The notes under the pieces are model-generated. The model was not told the origin of the DNA. It saw only the letters and a list, made by a program, of their open reading frames with translations, and did no database searches. 64,000 nt of DNA, from the NCBI GenBank assembly GCA_033675545.1, contig JAWDGP010002006.1, forward strand, positions 1 through 64,000. Reading direction: 5' to 3'. Within the stretch, counting starts at the first letter, position 1. Every line of letters starts with the position of its first letter. This DNA is from Elysia crispata (lineage: Eukaryota; Mollusca; Gastropoda; Plakobranchidae). Below are positions 13,370 to 26,236 of this stretch, piece by piece. A program made the translations under genes and the position numbers.

Positions 13370-16300
13370 TTATTGTCCCCCCTCTTCATCAAGTGGGAAG
13401 ATCAGGTATGTCACATATGCAAAACTTGAATGTTTCTCATAGGGTAACGAATAAGCTTTCCATACCGCTGCATCAAAAATCACTGAAAATGTAAGAAAAA
13501 TGTTTTAAAAATTCAAACATCGTTGTAAATAATAATGTACTGACATGAAACAAAAGACCTCTGTGAACAACGAAAGCTATGATTTCCTTTAATTATAGTT
13601 ATACAGTCCAACATGCTCTTCAGACCATCTTCACATGATACCAGCTATGATGAAAAAGTCTCCCGAGATTCCTTTGCCTTTTTCCTGTACAATGTATTTT
13701 GATATCCCTGAACTTAATCAATATCGCACACAATTTTACTTTATAAACCACCTTAAAACTCTCTACAACCATTTTTAACCAATAGGGCCTACCAATTTCA
13801 CAGGTAGTTACTTGGCCTTCATGCGTTCCCATCATTTCTACCCTTTGCTTCTTCGATGATAAGTGAAGATGGGTTGGGTGTCTGTTCTGACAGCCAATCA
13901 ACAGTTTTCACGACAAAGGTGGTTGTTATGGCCAAATGAACATCTACTAGTCTTGTGTGTAAGGAGGGGTGGGGCTATTACATTGAAAGAAAGAGTTAGG
14001 GAGTAAATGGGGGTGGGGAAAGGAGGGAGTTTGGACAAGAGGCACAACCAGCACGCAGCCTTGGCTGGAGGTGTGAAACTTAAGCAGGAATGGGGTGCAA
14101 GTAGGTCTCATTTATTATCCTTTGTGGGAGAGTAAGGTACAGGGTGGTCGTAGGGTTTTACAATTAGACAACATGCCACCTTGTATTTTCATCATGACTA
14201 TGATTAGAGCATTTTTTGGTACACTAAATAAAGGAAGTAAAGAAAAGGCTGTAGAGGAGCATTTGATGTTTTGTTATAACCTGTATATCGAGGCAGTGAA
14301 ATAATTTTGGAAGTAAGTATTTGTACTCATGCAGAATGATGCACTGTATCGTTAGATATCTATCCCCAAGATGACCCTTTTCCTAATGCAACCATACGTG
14401 ACATAATCATTATTTACATGATTTTTTGTTGGCATCATGACACCGAGTAACAGGTTTCAATGGATTATTCTAAGCTTCTTCAAATCGAAGGTCATGAAAT
14501 ATTAATGTTACTTAAATCACCCAATTTGTTATATCTATCCTACATATATATATGTGTTATGACTTTAAAACTTTTATTACAAGCTTTTTAAAATTTTTAC
14601 AAATTAATTTTTGAAAGTATATATGTGCAGATCATTCCAAATGTAAAACTACAATAAAAATTAGTGCAAAAGGGGAGGGAGGATTTAGTGAGATCCAAAT
14701 AACAATTGATGTATTTAATTAAAGTCACTGAACATGGAGTGCAATCACAGTAAACCACAAGAGATACATAGAGGGAGAGAGGGGTAGAGAGAGAGAGACA
14801 GAAAGACAGAGAGAGATACAGACACAGAGAGCTAGAGCACATGGAAATGGAAAAGTTAAGAAATGTACCACTCACAAACATCAGCAGTTTGGGTTACTAC
14901 AGTATGTGTACTGCACTTCACAACGCAATCAGCAGGAGGAATTAGACGAAGCTTCCTTGATCCGTAACCTTGAATGTAGAGGGCAAACATCTTTTTGTCC
15001 TGAAAAACAAAAGCAGAAACATTATAATTTATTAATGTTACTCTTGTACATTTTCAACTTCACGATTCTTACCTGAAGACTTGACATTTAATCCAGATCA
15101 AAAGTTAAATCATTGCTCTGCTAATAAATATCTATTATTTTAACCTAGCTTAGTATCATGTTACATGTACTAGATTATTATTGCTTAATTAGTTTTCTTT
15201 GCTTGAACATAGAAAGATTACATACACACATGTGCTTTAGTTCAGTACATTTTTCATCCAAAACTATCCATTCTTTGTCTAAACCCCTGCCTGGTACTAG
15301 TTATCCTTCTCATTTTTTGTTGCCTGACATTCTTGAAGTAATGCAAAACTAGATTTAAAAAAAAGGCTGGTTAGCTTGCTGCCAATAGCCAGACATAGAA
15401 ACAAGTGGAATGATACTCTACTGCCGCTGCTTGATTGCCATTTGCTACCAATTTGCAAAGGCCCATATGAATGTTATGTACAAAGTTATGCTAATGGTAA
15501 ATCTTTGATCTCTGCCTCCTCCCCTACTGTCATTTCTAACACTCAATATCGCATGAAAAAAAAAGCCATCAGAGGGTGATATAAAACAAGCTTGGAAGAG
15601 TTTGATGATCAGAAGCTTAGGTTTGAACTGTTTATTAAAACTATGGAAAATGTTTGTATGTATATACATATATATGATATTTTGGAGTATGTTGCAGTTA
15701 GGGAAATATCCTGATAGGGGCTGGTATGTTAAATGAAGTGGCATGCAGAGGATATGTTTTTTTCAGCTTGTTGAGCATGAACTAAAGAAATATTAAATCA
15801 TTATTCAATGTTTCCAACTTACTCTTACTACATAGTGTGAATTATAACTCCATCAAGTCATTGATTTGCATGTCTCAACTTTTAATAACAGTCCTCACTG
15901 AAGCACTTAATGTATACTACACAGAATTATATTCTTCAATTTATCCTACACATTTTTAAATAATATACTTCTGATATACAAGTAAAAGAATTGTAGAATG
16001 TTTACATACATGTTTGATGGTGACAGCTGGACAATTTTACCTGAATTGATTTAAAGGATTTTTTTCATATGACACTCTCAAGAGGCTAGGAACTATCCTA
16101 AATATATTGGGTGAATATAAAACCCTTAAGGCTGAGATGAAATATGTATTGTGTGGTGAGGAAAATGAAAAAGAAGTATTGAGATATACCAGATATGCAA
16201 ATAACAAATAATGAGCAATGGAAAAAGATGTTCATTGAGATAAAAAGGGCGAGTAAAATAGTTGGTCATTAAAACTCTTGGCTTGTTTTTCATTGGTGAA

Positions 16301-19300
16301 TGCCGAGTGCAAATAATGTAAAAGCTCCTAAAGCTGCATAAAGTTACTCCAGTTAAACTTTGGGCTCCTGAGAATTGAATAACTTTGTTTTATATAGACA
16401 TGCCAAACACTTTTGATCACACAGAATGAAGCTCATGGACAATCACTCTAACAAAATACACTAAGTGCCCAAACCGCCACATTTTTTTTTAATGATCAGT
16501 CTTATCTATGTTCATAAGAGTATCATTTATATCTTTTATATTTTACAATTTTTCCATTATAGCAGGTCATTTTATCTCATTTGAAGAATCTACCTTTTTC
16601 ATACTTTGCCTCTTCATAGCTGAAGTCCCTACAATAAATATTAAATGTTGTGTTATTTAAAATTTTTTGTTGCACCCTCTTTGCCATATCCATCCCTAAA
16701 ATCAAATCTCTCTGTGCAACCTACATCCACTTAAAGTGTGTTAGCTCAATGACTATTACACATTTGTTGGCCCACTATTAAAAAAAAAGCCAGTGAAGTC
16801 AGGCTTTTAAAAAAAATTATCCCGCTTAAGTTTATAGGCATAAGAAAGATTGAATCTTGTAGATTATTACTGATATAAAACGTCATTATGTAATTATGTA
16901 ACCATTGAAAAGCAAAGATGTGGTTATATGACTTGGTAAGTTATTCAGTGATTCTGATACAAACAATGCTCTAGATGTTAAAATCAGATTAAAAGATTAG
17001 AACATATTTAGAGAGCAGAACTCTGGGTGGTGAAACACAAGGGAGAATGCAGGCCATGGTGACAGATGGTGCCTCTCCCCACATCATCATCGATACAGAA
17101 AAACTGAATGGTGGAGAGAAATATTTACTCTTCCTTGATATTTGGAGACAAAAAAGTTAAGTATGTTTGCCTGACGGTTTAGAATTTAATCTTACCAACA
17201 TACATTATGCGTAACATTTGGTCGTCAGTAACCACATCCTAAAAGTAGGTACCACAAGCTGCCCGCCTAGGGCAGTTGAAAGCCACCCTTTAGACCTAGA
17301 CACACCCAATATTGACCATTTTCAATGGTCCGTAACTCTTGAATGGTTTTGTCCTCGTAAATAAAAATTATACCAATAAATTCTTTATTTCTTTTTCTTT
17401 TTGTTGTGTAAAAATAAAGTTTACTGTTAAACTAGAACGGTTGTAATCTCGCCAGACCCTAAGACCCAATTGCTAGTTTTACTGCATGTTTGCCATGCCG
17501 CGGGTCGAGGACGAGATCGCAACTCTTACAATAGTCTTTAACAAAACTAATATTGCCTGGCTTAGAATTACCGTATCTGGCCAAGGTTTTGACTGTGATG
17601 TAGGGGAGATCACTAGCTTTCTTTTGGTACCACTTTCGTGAATGAGAAAGAAAAAGAAGGGGGTGTAGCAAGCGAGTGAAATCTTTCCTCGCAAAATTTT
17701 GTCACTTTTAAATACCATTTATTGGTGAAAGTGGTATCAATAGAAAGATAAATGTATCACATTTTCAAAGAATATCAAATAGTCAAGATAGCCTGTTTGA
17801 CGGTGAATCAATAAGCGTTTCATCGGACCCAACCCCAAGATTTTTTAGACCCAAGCTAGCTCGCCTCACTTGGTAATGTCAGATCCCGGGGTTCCAGAGC
17901 TTGATCAGCCGCCCCTGGGAACAGCTAGTGCGGCGATGGAAAATGAGCATTATTCGAATGATTCTATCCTTAAATCCTTGATATATAAGCTTCACAAAGC
18001 TATGTATTTAATTCCATATGGCAGAATTAAAATGTGTTTAAATGGGTTCAAAATTGATTCGACCGACATGCTTGCGCATGCAAAGACTCAATCGCTTTTC
18101 AGTTCTCGACTCAGACAAGTAGGTCTAGAATGTCATTGTTTGTCTGCTTCTAGAATTGAAGAGGGACCCTGAATGCTGTCTTTCTCAGGTACCGTCAAAA
18201 CTTCGACATTTCGTTCAGTAAATATGAGTCTTACACCAATATAGGATAATTCAAGCCTCACTCAATGCACTTCGTTTCAGTCTACCATTAAGAGAGAAAA
18301 AAAAATAGTCATGGAAAAGATAATGATATGTTTTTTTAATCTACACAGCGGATGAGCTTTTATTAATCTAATTCACTTAGAATGTAGAACTAAAGCATCA
18401 AGATTCACAAGCTAGAGCTAGAATCTAGTGGTATTTTGGTGGCAAATCTTGAAAACTGATGACTTTATGGCACATACAGTGTTTTGATCATATAGCGTAA
18501 GCATTTTTTCTTCCAAATGGCGAAATTTGCATACGAGCCATTTTTTAAGCAAAAAAGCCCTCTTTAAATTGGGAGTCAGAGTCCTGAAAAAAATTGAGCT
18601 TTTCCTATGTGGTATGGTGGTAGAGAAAAAGACAGCAAGAGGCATATCAGGTGCTTCTTTTTTCGGAGATAAGTGTCTTAAAACGAAGTTTATCACAAAT
18701 AGCACAGGTTTTTTTGGTGATAAATCTGTATTTTCCTCAAGTCTGAGGATATGTAACTTCTTTATTTTTTAAGGAAGGCTTGCAAACTTTTTTTATTGTT
18801 TCTCTGCACGATTACCGAAATTTTAGCCCTCAGATGTTTATTTGGACAAATATGGCTTGTTAAACATGGCTTCATGGAATAAATGGTGTTAGTGCATAAA
18901 AGTCACTCATTTTTGCTGTTTTTAAAATGGTGTAACTTTTTTGTTTACTCAATTACTGTCCGATTTAAAACAAATTTTTTTTATTTTCTCCTCGTTTTTA
19001 ATAGTGCTGTCCACATACAGAGTTCAAATGCACTAGCTTTGAATTGAAAAATCAGCTTGTGGTACCTACTAAAAGGTAAGAATGATGCTTACAAACTTTA
19101 AGTCTTGAGGATATTAACTGACCTTTGAACTGAGTAATGACATAAATCAAGTCCTTTCAAAAACAAAATATTACTTGATTTTTGTATAGTTCAGACAACT
19201 TCCTTCCCTATTTAGAACGAGGAAATAAAGAAGCAGACAAAATTTCTAATTTTTATCCCTTTTTAAATTTTACTTTGTATTATACTTGTGAAAAAAACTA

Positions 19301-22300
19301 ACCAATGGCAAACTGTATTCCAGTGCATTTGGCCCATCCAGCAGAATGGCTTTACTGTGGGTAGTTGATATTGATGATGGAATTATTGAAGGCTTTTGAA
19401 AAACTTGTCTCATTAAACGAGATACTGTGTAATGTTGTGTTGACCTGTATAAATGAAAAGAATAAATTAGTTAATAGGCAGAGGTGTAAATAATTCCAAA
19501 TCCTTTTTAATAGTTTAAATTCCATTTTAATTGTTCGTATAAATCATTGCTGAAAACAAATTTTTCTGTAAATTTTTTTTTGTTTTTCCATGTCATTTTC
19601 ACCAATCAAATTAAAATGATTATCTCATACTTTAGATAAAATATGACAAGTAAAAGAAGTATTTTTTATCCATAATGGACATGTCAAGATAAATGATTCT
19701 GAAATAGTGAATTCAGACCTCTAGATATGGTATAGACCATAGAAATGGTACAAAATTAATATCAAATAACTGCTGTATAATATCTGGGTGTTTTTCACTT
19801 ATGTTGCATAATTAATTACATTCCCAATGGTGTTGTAAAAAAAAAAACTGCAGTATTTCATTATAATGAAGATTCTTAAAGCTTAATAATATCAAAATTT
19901 TTCTAATTGTTCTTTTTAAGTGCTAGTTTTTTACTAATATTTTCACTTTTATCATATAGTTTAAACTGACCTATGTAACTATCAAAATACCAATTCATAA
20001 ATATCAAACCAATAATTAAAAGAATCAATAACAAAATAAACAAACCTTAAACTAATTAATTCAATAATTTATCCAGACATTCAATTCTTCATTTTAAGTC
20101 CATTGATTTCAGATCACTTTCAGGAATATCATCCTTTGATTTTTTTTCTTCTAAATTTTGATTATGCTTAAATCTAAATCTAGATCTACTGTAATGTTTT
20201 AGACTAATGAACAAAAATGGGAGTATAATGACAATGATGCACAGTGAATGATGAGTGAACCATAAGAAAAAAAAAAGTGGAAAACAATCTATATCTTAAA
20301 ACAATGTGATGAAGAACATTTTCTTGGCAATACCTGCAAACAGAGTTATCATATTATGGCTCTCCCTCTCCTACAAAACTATTGTTATTTATATTTTACT
20401 ATTTATATCAAAATGTCACTGAAAATGCATGATCTCTTAACCTCCCTTTTTCATCCTGATGACTGTGATGGTCTTGTGATATAATTATATTCACACACCT
20501 AAAAATCTCAATACTTCAAATTCACCTCTTCAGTTTCTCCTTCTGTCTTTTAAAACAATATAGTTATATTACTGCAGAATCTTACTGCAGAAAAAATGCT
20601 TTTGGGGGAAGTGTAGAGGCAAATGATTTTTCACATGAAATAGTACTTTTAAACTGATTAACGGAAGTGAGGAATTCTTTTTTCTTCTTCATTATCCTGT
20701 CAGTGCTTATTAGATCTGGAGGCTGACCCACTGGAAGAAGGCAACAGTGCAGCTGAGATCCTCCAGCGAGCCAAAGAGCTATATCACTAGTGTCAGAGGT
20801 GATGATCAGATACCCCCATCTGATCTGGGTATCTTTGGAGCAGTTATGAAACATATGTATAGTGATCTCTTGTTCAAGGTCATACCACAAAATGTTTTTG
20901 TCATTCCAACCTTCAGCTTCCTACCCATTATAATGCTTTGTCTACTGTGTCATGTTTGTAGCTGTGTGATGATGGATTGGTCAAATCTGTTTTGGTCTGT
21001 AAGTGCTCAAGCCAACGTTTTCTTGTGGTTGCCCTCATTAGTGTTTTTCTCTCTTGTAGAGATCACCTTTAGTTTTTTTGTGGCATGTTTGATGCCACCT
21101 TTGCCATCTTTTCCGCACAATCATTTCTTTCAATGTAACTGAAAGTCATGGATGGCTGATACATTTTGCAGGGTCAAGAGGGTGGGTTAACTTGTAGTTT
21201 GTTGATTCCTCTCCAATTGGGAAAACTATTTCTCCACCCACCCCTATCTCTCGTAGCATCTGTGTAGACTCTTATCCATTCTGACTCTGGACAATTCTTG
21301 TCCACAAAATTTGAGGTAATCTCTTCCAATTCTTCAGCTGATAGGCTTTTCTTTGATTCTTTTCCTGGGATTGAAGCGATGATGTCTAAGAACTCAACTC
21401 TCGTGCCCATGTGTGTAGTGTCTTGTCAGATTTTTCTACCATTATTGGTGTGTGTCCGAGGCTTTTCTCTACTTTTCTTGCTTGTTTCAAAAAGCTATTT
21501 CTTTTCAGGCACTCTTTTCGGTTATCATGATCTTTTGTGGAGAAGACAGTTTTCTAACTTCCTGGTTTAAAGATTGTGCAGAATTAAACAGAGGTCTTTC
21601 TGTTCATTGATGCCACATGTGTCATGGTTTCCAATTCTGAGATGCAGGTTGATATCATTTTTCCTGTGGTTGTTATGAGCTTTTGATTCTGAAGCCTTTG
21701 AATTTTGAACAGGTTTGATTGGCTGTGGTATCCCCTGCTGCATAGCACTATTGCAGAGTAAGAATCCAATTAGAACTTTTTTGAGAATCTTCATATTTGC
21801 ACGCAAGTATATGCCTGCAGCTTTCTACTAAGAAATGATCTTTTACTGTTTTTTTGTATGATCTTTGAAACTTAATGTTTCATTGTGGGTTGAGGATAAA
21901 AGACTGTTTCCAAATAGCCAGGGCATGTCTTTAATTGGTTGTTCCTGCTGACTGTGACCTTCAGTATTTTTGTTGACCTTGATAAGAAAGTATGCTTTGT
22001 CAAATCTTTTGGTCTTGATGTGCGAATTTGTAGTCCAAATGTCAGTAAAGCTTGAGGACTTTCTCTCTAGGAAGATGGTTGCTTTTCATGAACTCATGGG
22101 TCTGTGATCACCATCTGTGAGTTGAACTAGGATTGAGCGGAAGCAGAATGGTAGGAGGTATGATATTAAAAAGGCAAGGTCAGGGTTGAACGCTTTTGGT
22201 GATCATCAAAAGTAGAGTGTGTTAGTTGTCATTTGGATCAAATAGTAGTTTAAGGCCTTGATCAGCTGATCATTCTTCAAGTCTCCTCTCCTCTTGAATA

Positions 22301-25300
22301 ATGGTCTGAATGACTCCAGGATGGGAAGTGGCTCTTTAATGCTCCTGCAGCTATGCAGCAGTCCTTGGGTAGGTCTAAGGACTGTATGTCTAATTTAGGG
22401 TTCTGTGGGGAGTAGCAGTTAAAGAATTGAATTTTTATAATAAAATCGGTTGCCTTTCAATAGGTTGGTACAGCAGGGATATTGTTTTATACCAGGATCA
22501 TGACTCCTCCTTTGCTTTTACCTGCACTGTCCATTCCAAAGCATTGAGATTCCCTGGTGGAAAATCTTAAATTGTGATTGAGATGCATTCCTTGGAAACA
22601 TATGATATCTAATTGAAGTTCATGCAGCTTTTTTCTAAGCCATTATTTCTTTCTTGAGATCCTTTATGCATTTCCCTGTACTATGTGCAAGTTGTGACCC
22701 TTGTTTTACCGTTTTTATCTTCATAGTCAGTTGAAATGTAATCTCTTATCTTTTCCCCTAGCTGTGTGTGAAGCTATTGCTCTACCTGCCTGATGGGATA
22801 GTACACTATCAAGGTTTTTTGATTCTCTTGAACTGACATAAAGGAGGTCATAGGTTTTGCTGTGTTTGTTTTTCACACCTTTCTGGGATACTTGTGCCTT
22901 ATGCCTCGCTTTTCAGAAAAGATTGCCTCCTTAACCTTTGATCATTCGTGATTTCCCTACAAGGCAGCAGGGGCTTTTATTCAGAGTGACCTTCTATTAG
23001 ACAGGCAGCCTTTCAAAATTGACAAGTACAATGCTCTTTTAAGTTTACCAACTCAAAGACAAGATTCTGCCTTGAATTTGGACCATATCAGTTCAGGCTG
23101 AGCCTTGATAGCAGCTTTACTCACTATACTAGCACATCTTGGGACTTTTGAACTATTCTATTGGGTGAGCCAGTAACATCTGATTACCCTACTTGCCTAT
23201 GTTAAGCTAGCATGCCAGTTTGATCCAGGACTGCTTAATTATTAATCGCATCAAAGCTCTATATCTGAAGGCTCTCCACTTGCAGAAAAAAATGCAACTT
23301 TCAGGCCAATCAGAAGATTATATACTTCTGTGATTTGCAAACAATCATCTTAACCTTTAAAGGTCTGAAATTAAAAACAGCTATCTGGACTTAATAATAA
23401 CTTTATGAAAGACTGGTTAGGATACAATGAGGTGCCAATATTTTTTAAATCATACTTGTATATAACAAACACACCTAGATATATCTTTCTTGATTCACAA
23501 ATGCTATTTCATGATGAGCTATGCTATTAAATAGAAAGTCGTAAACTCCTTAACAAACAGAAGCAATTAAAAGACATTTTAAGTGTGCTTTCTTAAACAA
23601 TTTTTTCCCTATCATTTTTGCTTTTTTCATAATCTGATTTGAATTGTGCATCTCTGAGTATTGGAAGTTGTGACAGTCCTTTTGAATAATTTTAATTCTT
23701 CAGTACATGTAAATCTCAATGTCTAGGCTACATTTAAAGCCTAAAACGTTAGATGCTTAAATAAGATTACAAAACAATCGCAATTGAAAAGAAAATTATC
23801 TAGTTAAATTAAAAGAACGTGATATACCTTTAAAGAAGCTAGTAACATGAATTAAAATAACATTCAAGAATTTGAAAGCTGTATGTCTCATAATAAAAGA
23901 GGAAACATGATTTATATTTTCTGCTTTTCACATTGCATTTTATAATTTATAATATATTATATAATTCATGGTTCTACAAAATGAAAAATGCCACCTACCA
24001 GACAATGTGACCTCTCGAAGGCATATCATTTAGAAGCCTTGAGATGACATGCTTATCTCCCAAATCTTTCACAGAGGTTACAAAGTCGATATTTGATATG
24101 AACCTGTGCTGCTCTAAATCAATGGCCTTCAGATAACTGAATATATGCTGCTTTAAAACATGCAAAGATGTAGCCATGCCTGAATACTGAAAATAAATAA
24201 TAAAAATTTTTATAAAAACCATGCATGTAAAATCTATATCACCCTGTAGCTTAAAAAATGAGGTTCATTGAAGATCTTTCAGCAAATCTGGAAACAAAAT
24301 CCAATGGATTTGAATAAACAGAGTTGGTGTAACCCATACAGTGCTTTAAGTTTTCCTTTTTAGTTCAGAAGTCATTGGCTGGGCTGCTAACCACTCTCAT
24401 CCAACTAAAACAGTAAACGATGTTTTATATAATCTTTAAAACCACTTTGCAAATAACTGAATGTTCCTTAGTATTTTAATTGAAGTGCAAGAAGCAGGCA
24501 CAGATCAATAGAGGCTATCTGCTACTGAAATGACCATATCTTTTCTACCTTTTATGCTATTGAGCATTATAATTAATGCCATTATGATTTTCATTGTCTC
24601 TCATATTATACCAGCACTTACGCCTAAAACATTGTTATATCAGAGAATTTACATTTTTTTAACAAGCAAGCCAAATAATTTCAGTGGATTTTTGCATGTC
24701 CTTAGAACTAAAATAATCTGAACATTACTTTAGCACTTAAGTAAATCAATATTGGTTTGCAGCATTGAGCAAATCTCAATTGAAAAGTCAGCTTCCTTAC
24801 CTCAAAAAGATGAATGTTTCCATCTGAAAACATATCATAAAACCAAGTCTCCTTATTACTCTCTGCCTTTTTTGGATGGAAAATAATGTCTTCTGTTCCA
24901 GAACAAAGTGAGCACGGCGGTGCATGTTCTTGGAAAAGGGGATTGATGAAAAAACATTGGTCTTCACTTTCCAAGTAATTACCTAGAGGAAAAAGAGAAA
25001 ATAATTTTCAAACACAGTTTCATATCATATTAACGATGTCTTTGTACAACATCAACAAAAAGAAAATTTACAACAGGAATACAGTTTCTAGGTATTCTCT
25101 GGGTATCAGTAAAATTATTCTGTCAGTAATACGAATGATGAAAAAGCCTAGAAAATAGAATGTCTGAAACTTTTACATGAAATTTTAAGTTTAAATATTG
25201 GAAGAGGCAGAGTATAATACTTTAATAAATAATTGGTGACAAGCCTGCCATTGAAAATAATTAATAGTTACAACAATGTTGTATCAACCCATCTGTCTGT

Positions 25301-26236
25301 CTTTTTCTCCTCATAATTGAGGTCAACAAATTATTTTCTTATTTTACATAAATGCACTTTTGAACTCTCAATAACATAAAGTGCATCCTGCAAGTATAAA
25401 ATCAATCCTGCATTGATAATAATTGATGATAATGACAAATGAAACTATGTTCAAAGTATCTAAAAATACAACTTCTTATTAAAAGCACAATAACAACTTA
25501 CTTACTCATTTCCTGAATTTTAATTTACATAAGTTAAACATACCTTGAAATTAAGTTGTTTCCAAAATCTTCTTTTCAACACAATTTCTTGCGATAAAAT
25601 GATTGAATTTTCGTTTTTTTTCCTTCTAATCATGCAACTATTCCGTGAATTTTATGTTAATAACTACAAGGAATTAAAAAAATCAGCCTCTGATAAATTT
25701 ATTATAATCTAAAAGAGCAACCAACCTCTGCTGCCTAATGATCCAATCACATCCAGGGTCCCCATATAGGCTGCAAAAACACGCATTATTCTGGCCAATT
25801 TGAATTTCAAATTCATGTAGAAAACACCCAACTGATAACCATACTCTTTAGGTAAAACTGCTTGAACATAAGGATCATTGAGAAAGTTTGACACAAGAGT
25901 ATCATTTGAGGACTCGTAGAAAACTGGAAGAGTAGCAATAACTAAAGAAGAGGTGAGCAGGAAAACTGCTACTGCCACAGCTATTTTTGGTTTGCATAAT
26001 ATTTCCTTGAACCAAGACTCCTTATATTTCCCATGGCTTTTTATCACGCAAGAAGGCTTCTTATGTAGACCTACTGTCGTTGCTTCCAATTCAAATTGTT
26101 TGAGAGCTCCATCAACATATTTACACAATGTTGCTGGAGATGATTGATTAGAATCAAAGAAAGCAGACACTTCTCTAAACAGAAAGTCAAAACTATCAAT
26201 AGCTCGAATTTGCTCTTCCGTGAGCGACGAATTCAT
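13370..26236 (-). CDS. C6orf89 / bombesin receptor-activated protein homologue, 6 exons
   Basis: The vertebrate homologue, BRAP, is a poorly understood type II membrane protein of the Golgi and cytoplasm linked to bombesin-receptor signalling. Exons in coding order are 26236-25726, 24982-24801, 24186-23999, 19444-19303, 14999-14876 and 13482-13370 (stop TAA). Phases agree throughout and give 419 residues, against about 350 in human. The start ATG opens MNSSLTEEQIRAIDSF. One membrane helix spans roughly residues 85-106 (VFLLTSSLVIATLPVF), followed by a possible N-glycosylation site, NDT. Family landmarks are a CxxC segment (PPCSLCSG), TQHYTVSRLMRQVF, and the signature in exon 5, MFALYIQGYGSRKLRLIPP, which matches the human LFVIGSGEAMLQLIPP region. 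The last exon carries FDAAVWKAY, like human VDTTHWKVY. The donor of exon 1 (GTTGGT) is weak. Introns 4 and 3 hold a TIR element and a LINE respectively, counting in transcript order from the 3' side. Function here is not established. Confidence 0.88.
14760..14832. repeat. GA-rich low-complexity tract
   Basis: An impure (GA)n tract interrupted by CAGA units, just downstream (in the minus-strand sense) of exon 5 of the C6orf89 homologue, in its last intron. A minus-strand open frame across it consists of Leu/Ser-rich chance translation. Confidence 0.8.
17245..19070. mobile_element. 1.8 kb element with 18-bp terminal inverted repeats
   Basis: The 18 bases at 17245-17262 (AGTAGGTACCACAAGCTG) are repeated exactly and inverted at 19053-19070. 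The flanks share only a run of A on each side, so the target-site duplication is unresolved. The interior between about 17260 and 18200 has many CpG dinucleotides, unlike the CpG-poor surroundings. It contains two modest open frames, 17459-17671 (minus, 70 residues) and 17870-18172 (plus, 100 residues; core KSLIYKLHKAMYLIPYGRIK). I recognise no transposase in either. It is probably a non-autonomous DNA transposon, inserted about 230 bp from exon 4 of the C6orf89 homologue. Superfamily unknown. Confidence 0.65.
17870..18172 (+). CDS. Unrecognised 100-residue open frame inside the TIR element
   Basis: The frame starts MVMSDPGVPELDQPP and includes a second Met at MENEHYSNDS. The middle part (KSLIYKLHKAMYLIPYGRI) is weakly hydrophobic and basic. 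No domain is recognised. A GT donor-like site (CAA|GTAGGT, near 18117) lies within it, so it might be an exon of a captured or element-borne gene. It may equally be chance, since the base composition here is richer in G+C and stops are rarer. Confidence 0.2.
   Translation: MVMSDPGVPELDQPPLGTASAAMENEHYSNDSILKSLIYKLHKAMYLIPYGRIKMCLNGFKIDSTDMLAHAKTQSLFSSRLRQVGLECHCLSASRIEEGP
20690..23250 (-). mobile_element. I/Nimb-like LINE relic with endonuclease and RNase H pieces
   Basis: Read on the minus strand within intron 3 of the C6orf89 homologue. From about 22620 downward it encodes an endonuclease segment, DIICFQGMHLNHNLRF, then CFGMDSAGKSKGGVMILV and NNIPAVP, as in I/Nimb-type LINEs. Near 22110 a decayed DHRPM matches the end of the endonuclease. 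At about 21410-21174 it reads ELEEITSNFVDKNCPE and WIRVYTDATR, the start of an RNase H domain whose usual DGSA is damaged. No reverse-transcriptase YADD region is found between these, so the core appears deleted. The stretch 22640-23250 may be ORF1 or 5' UTR. Outer limits are approximate. Confidence 0.7.
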
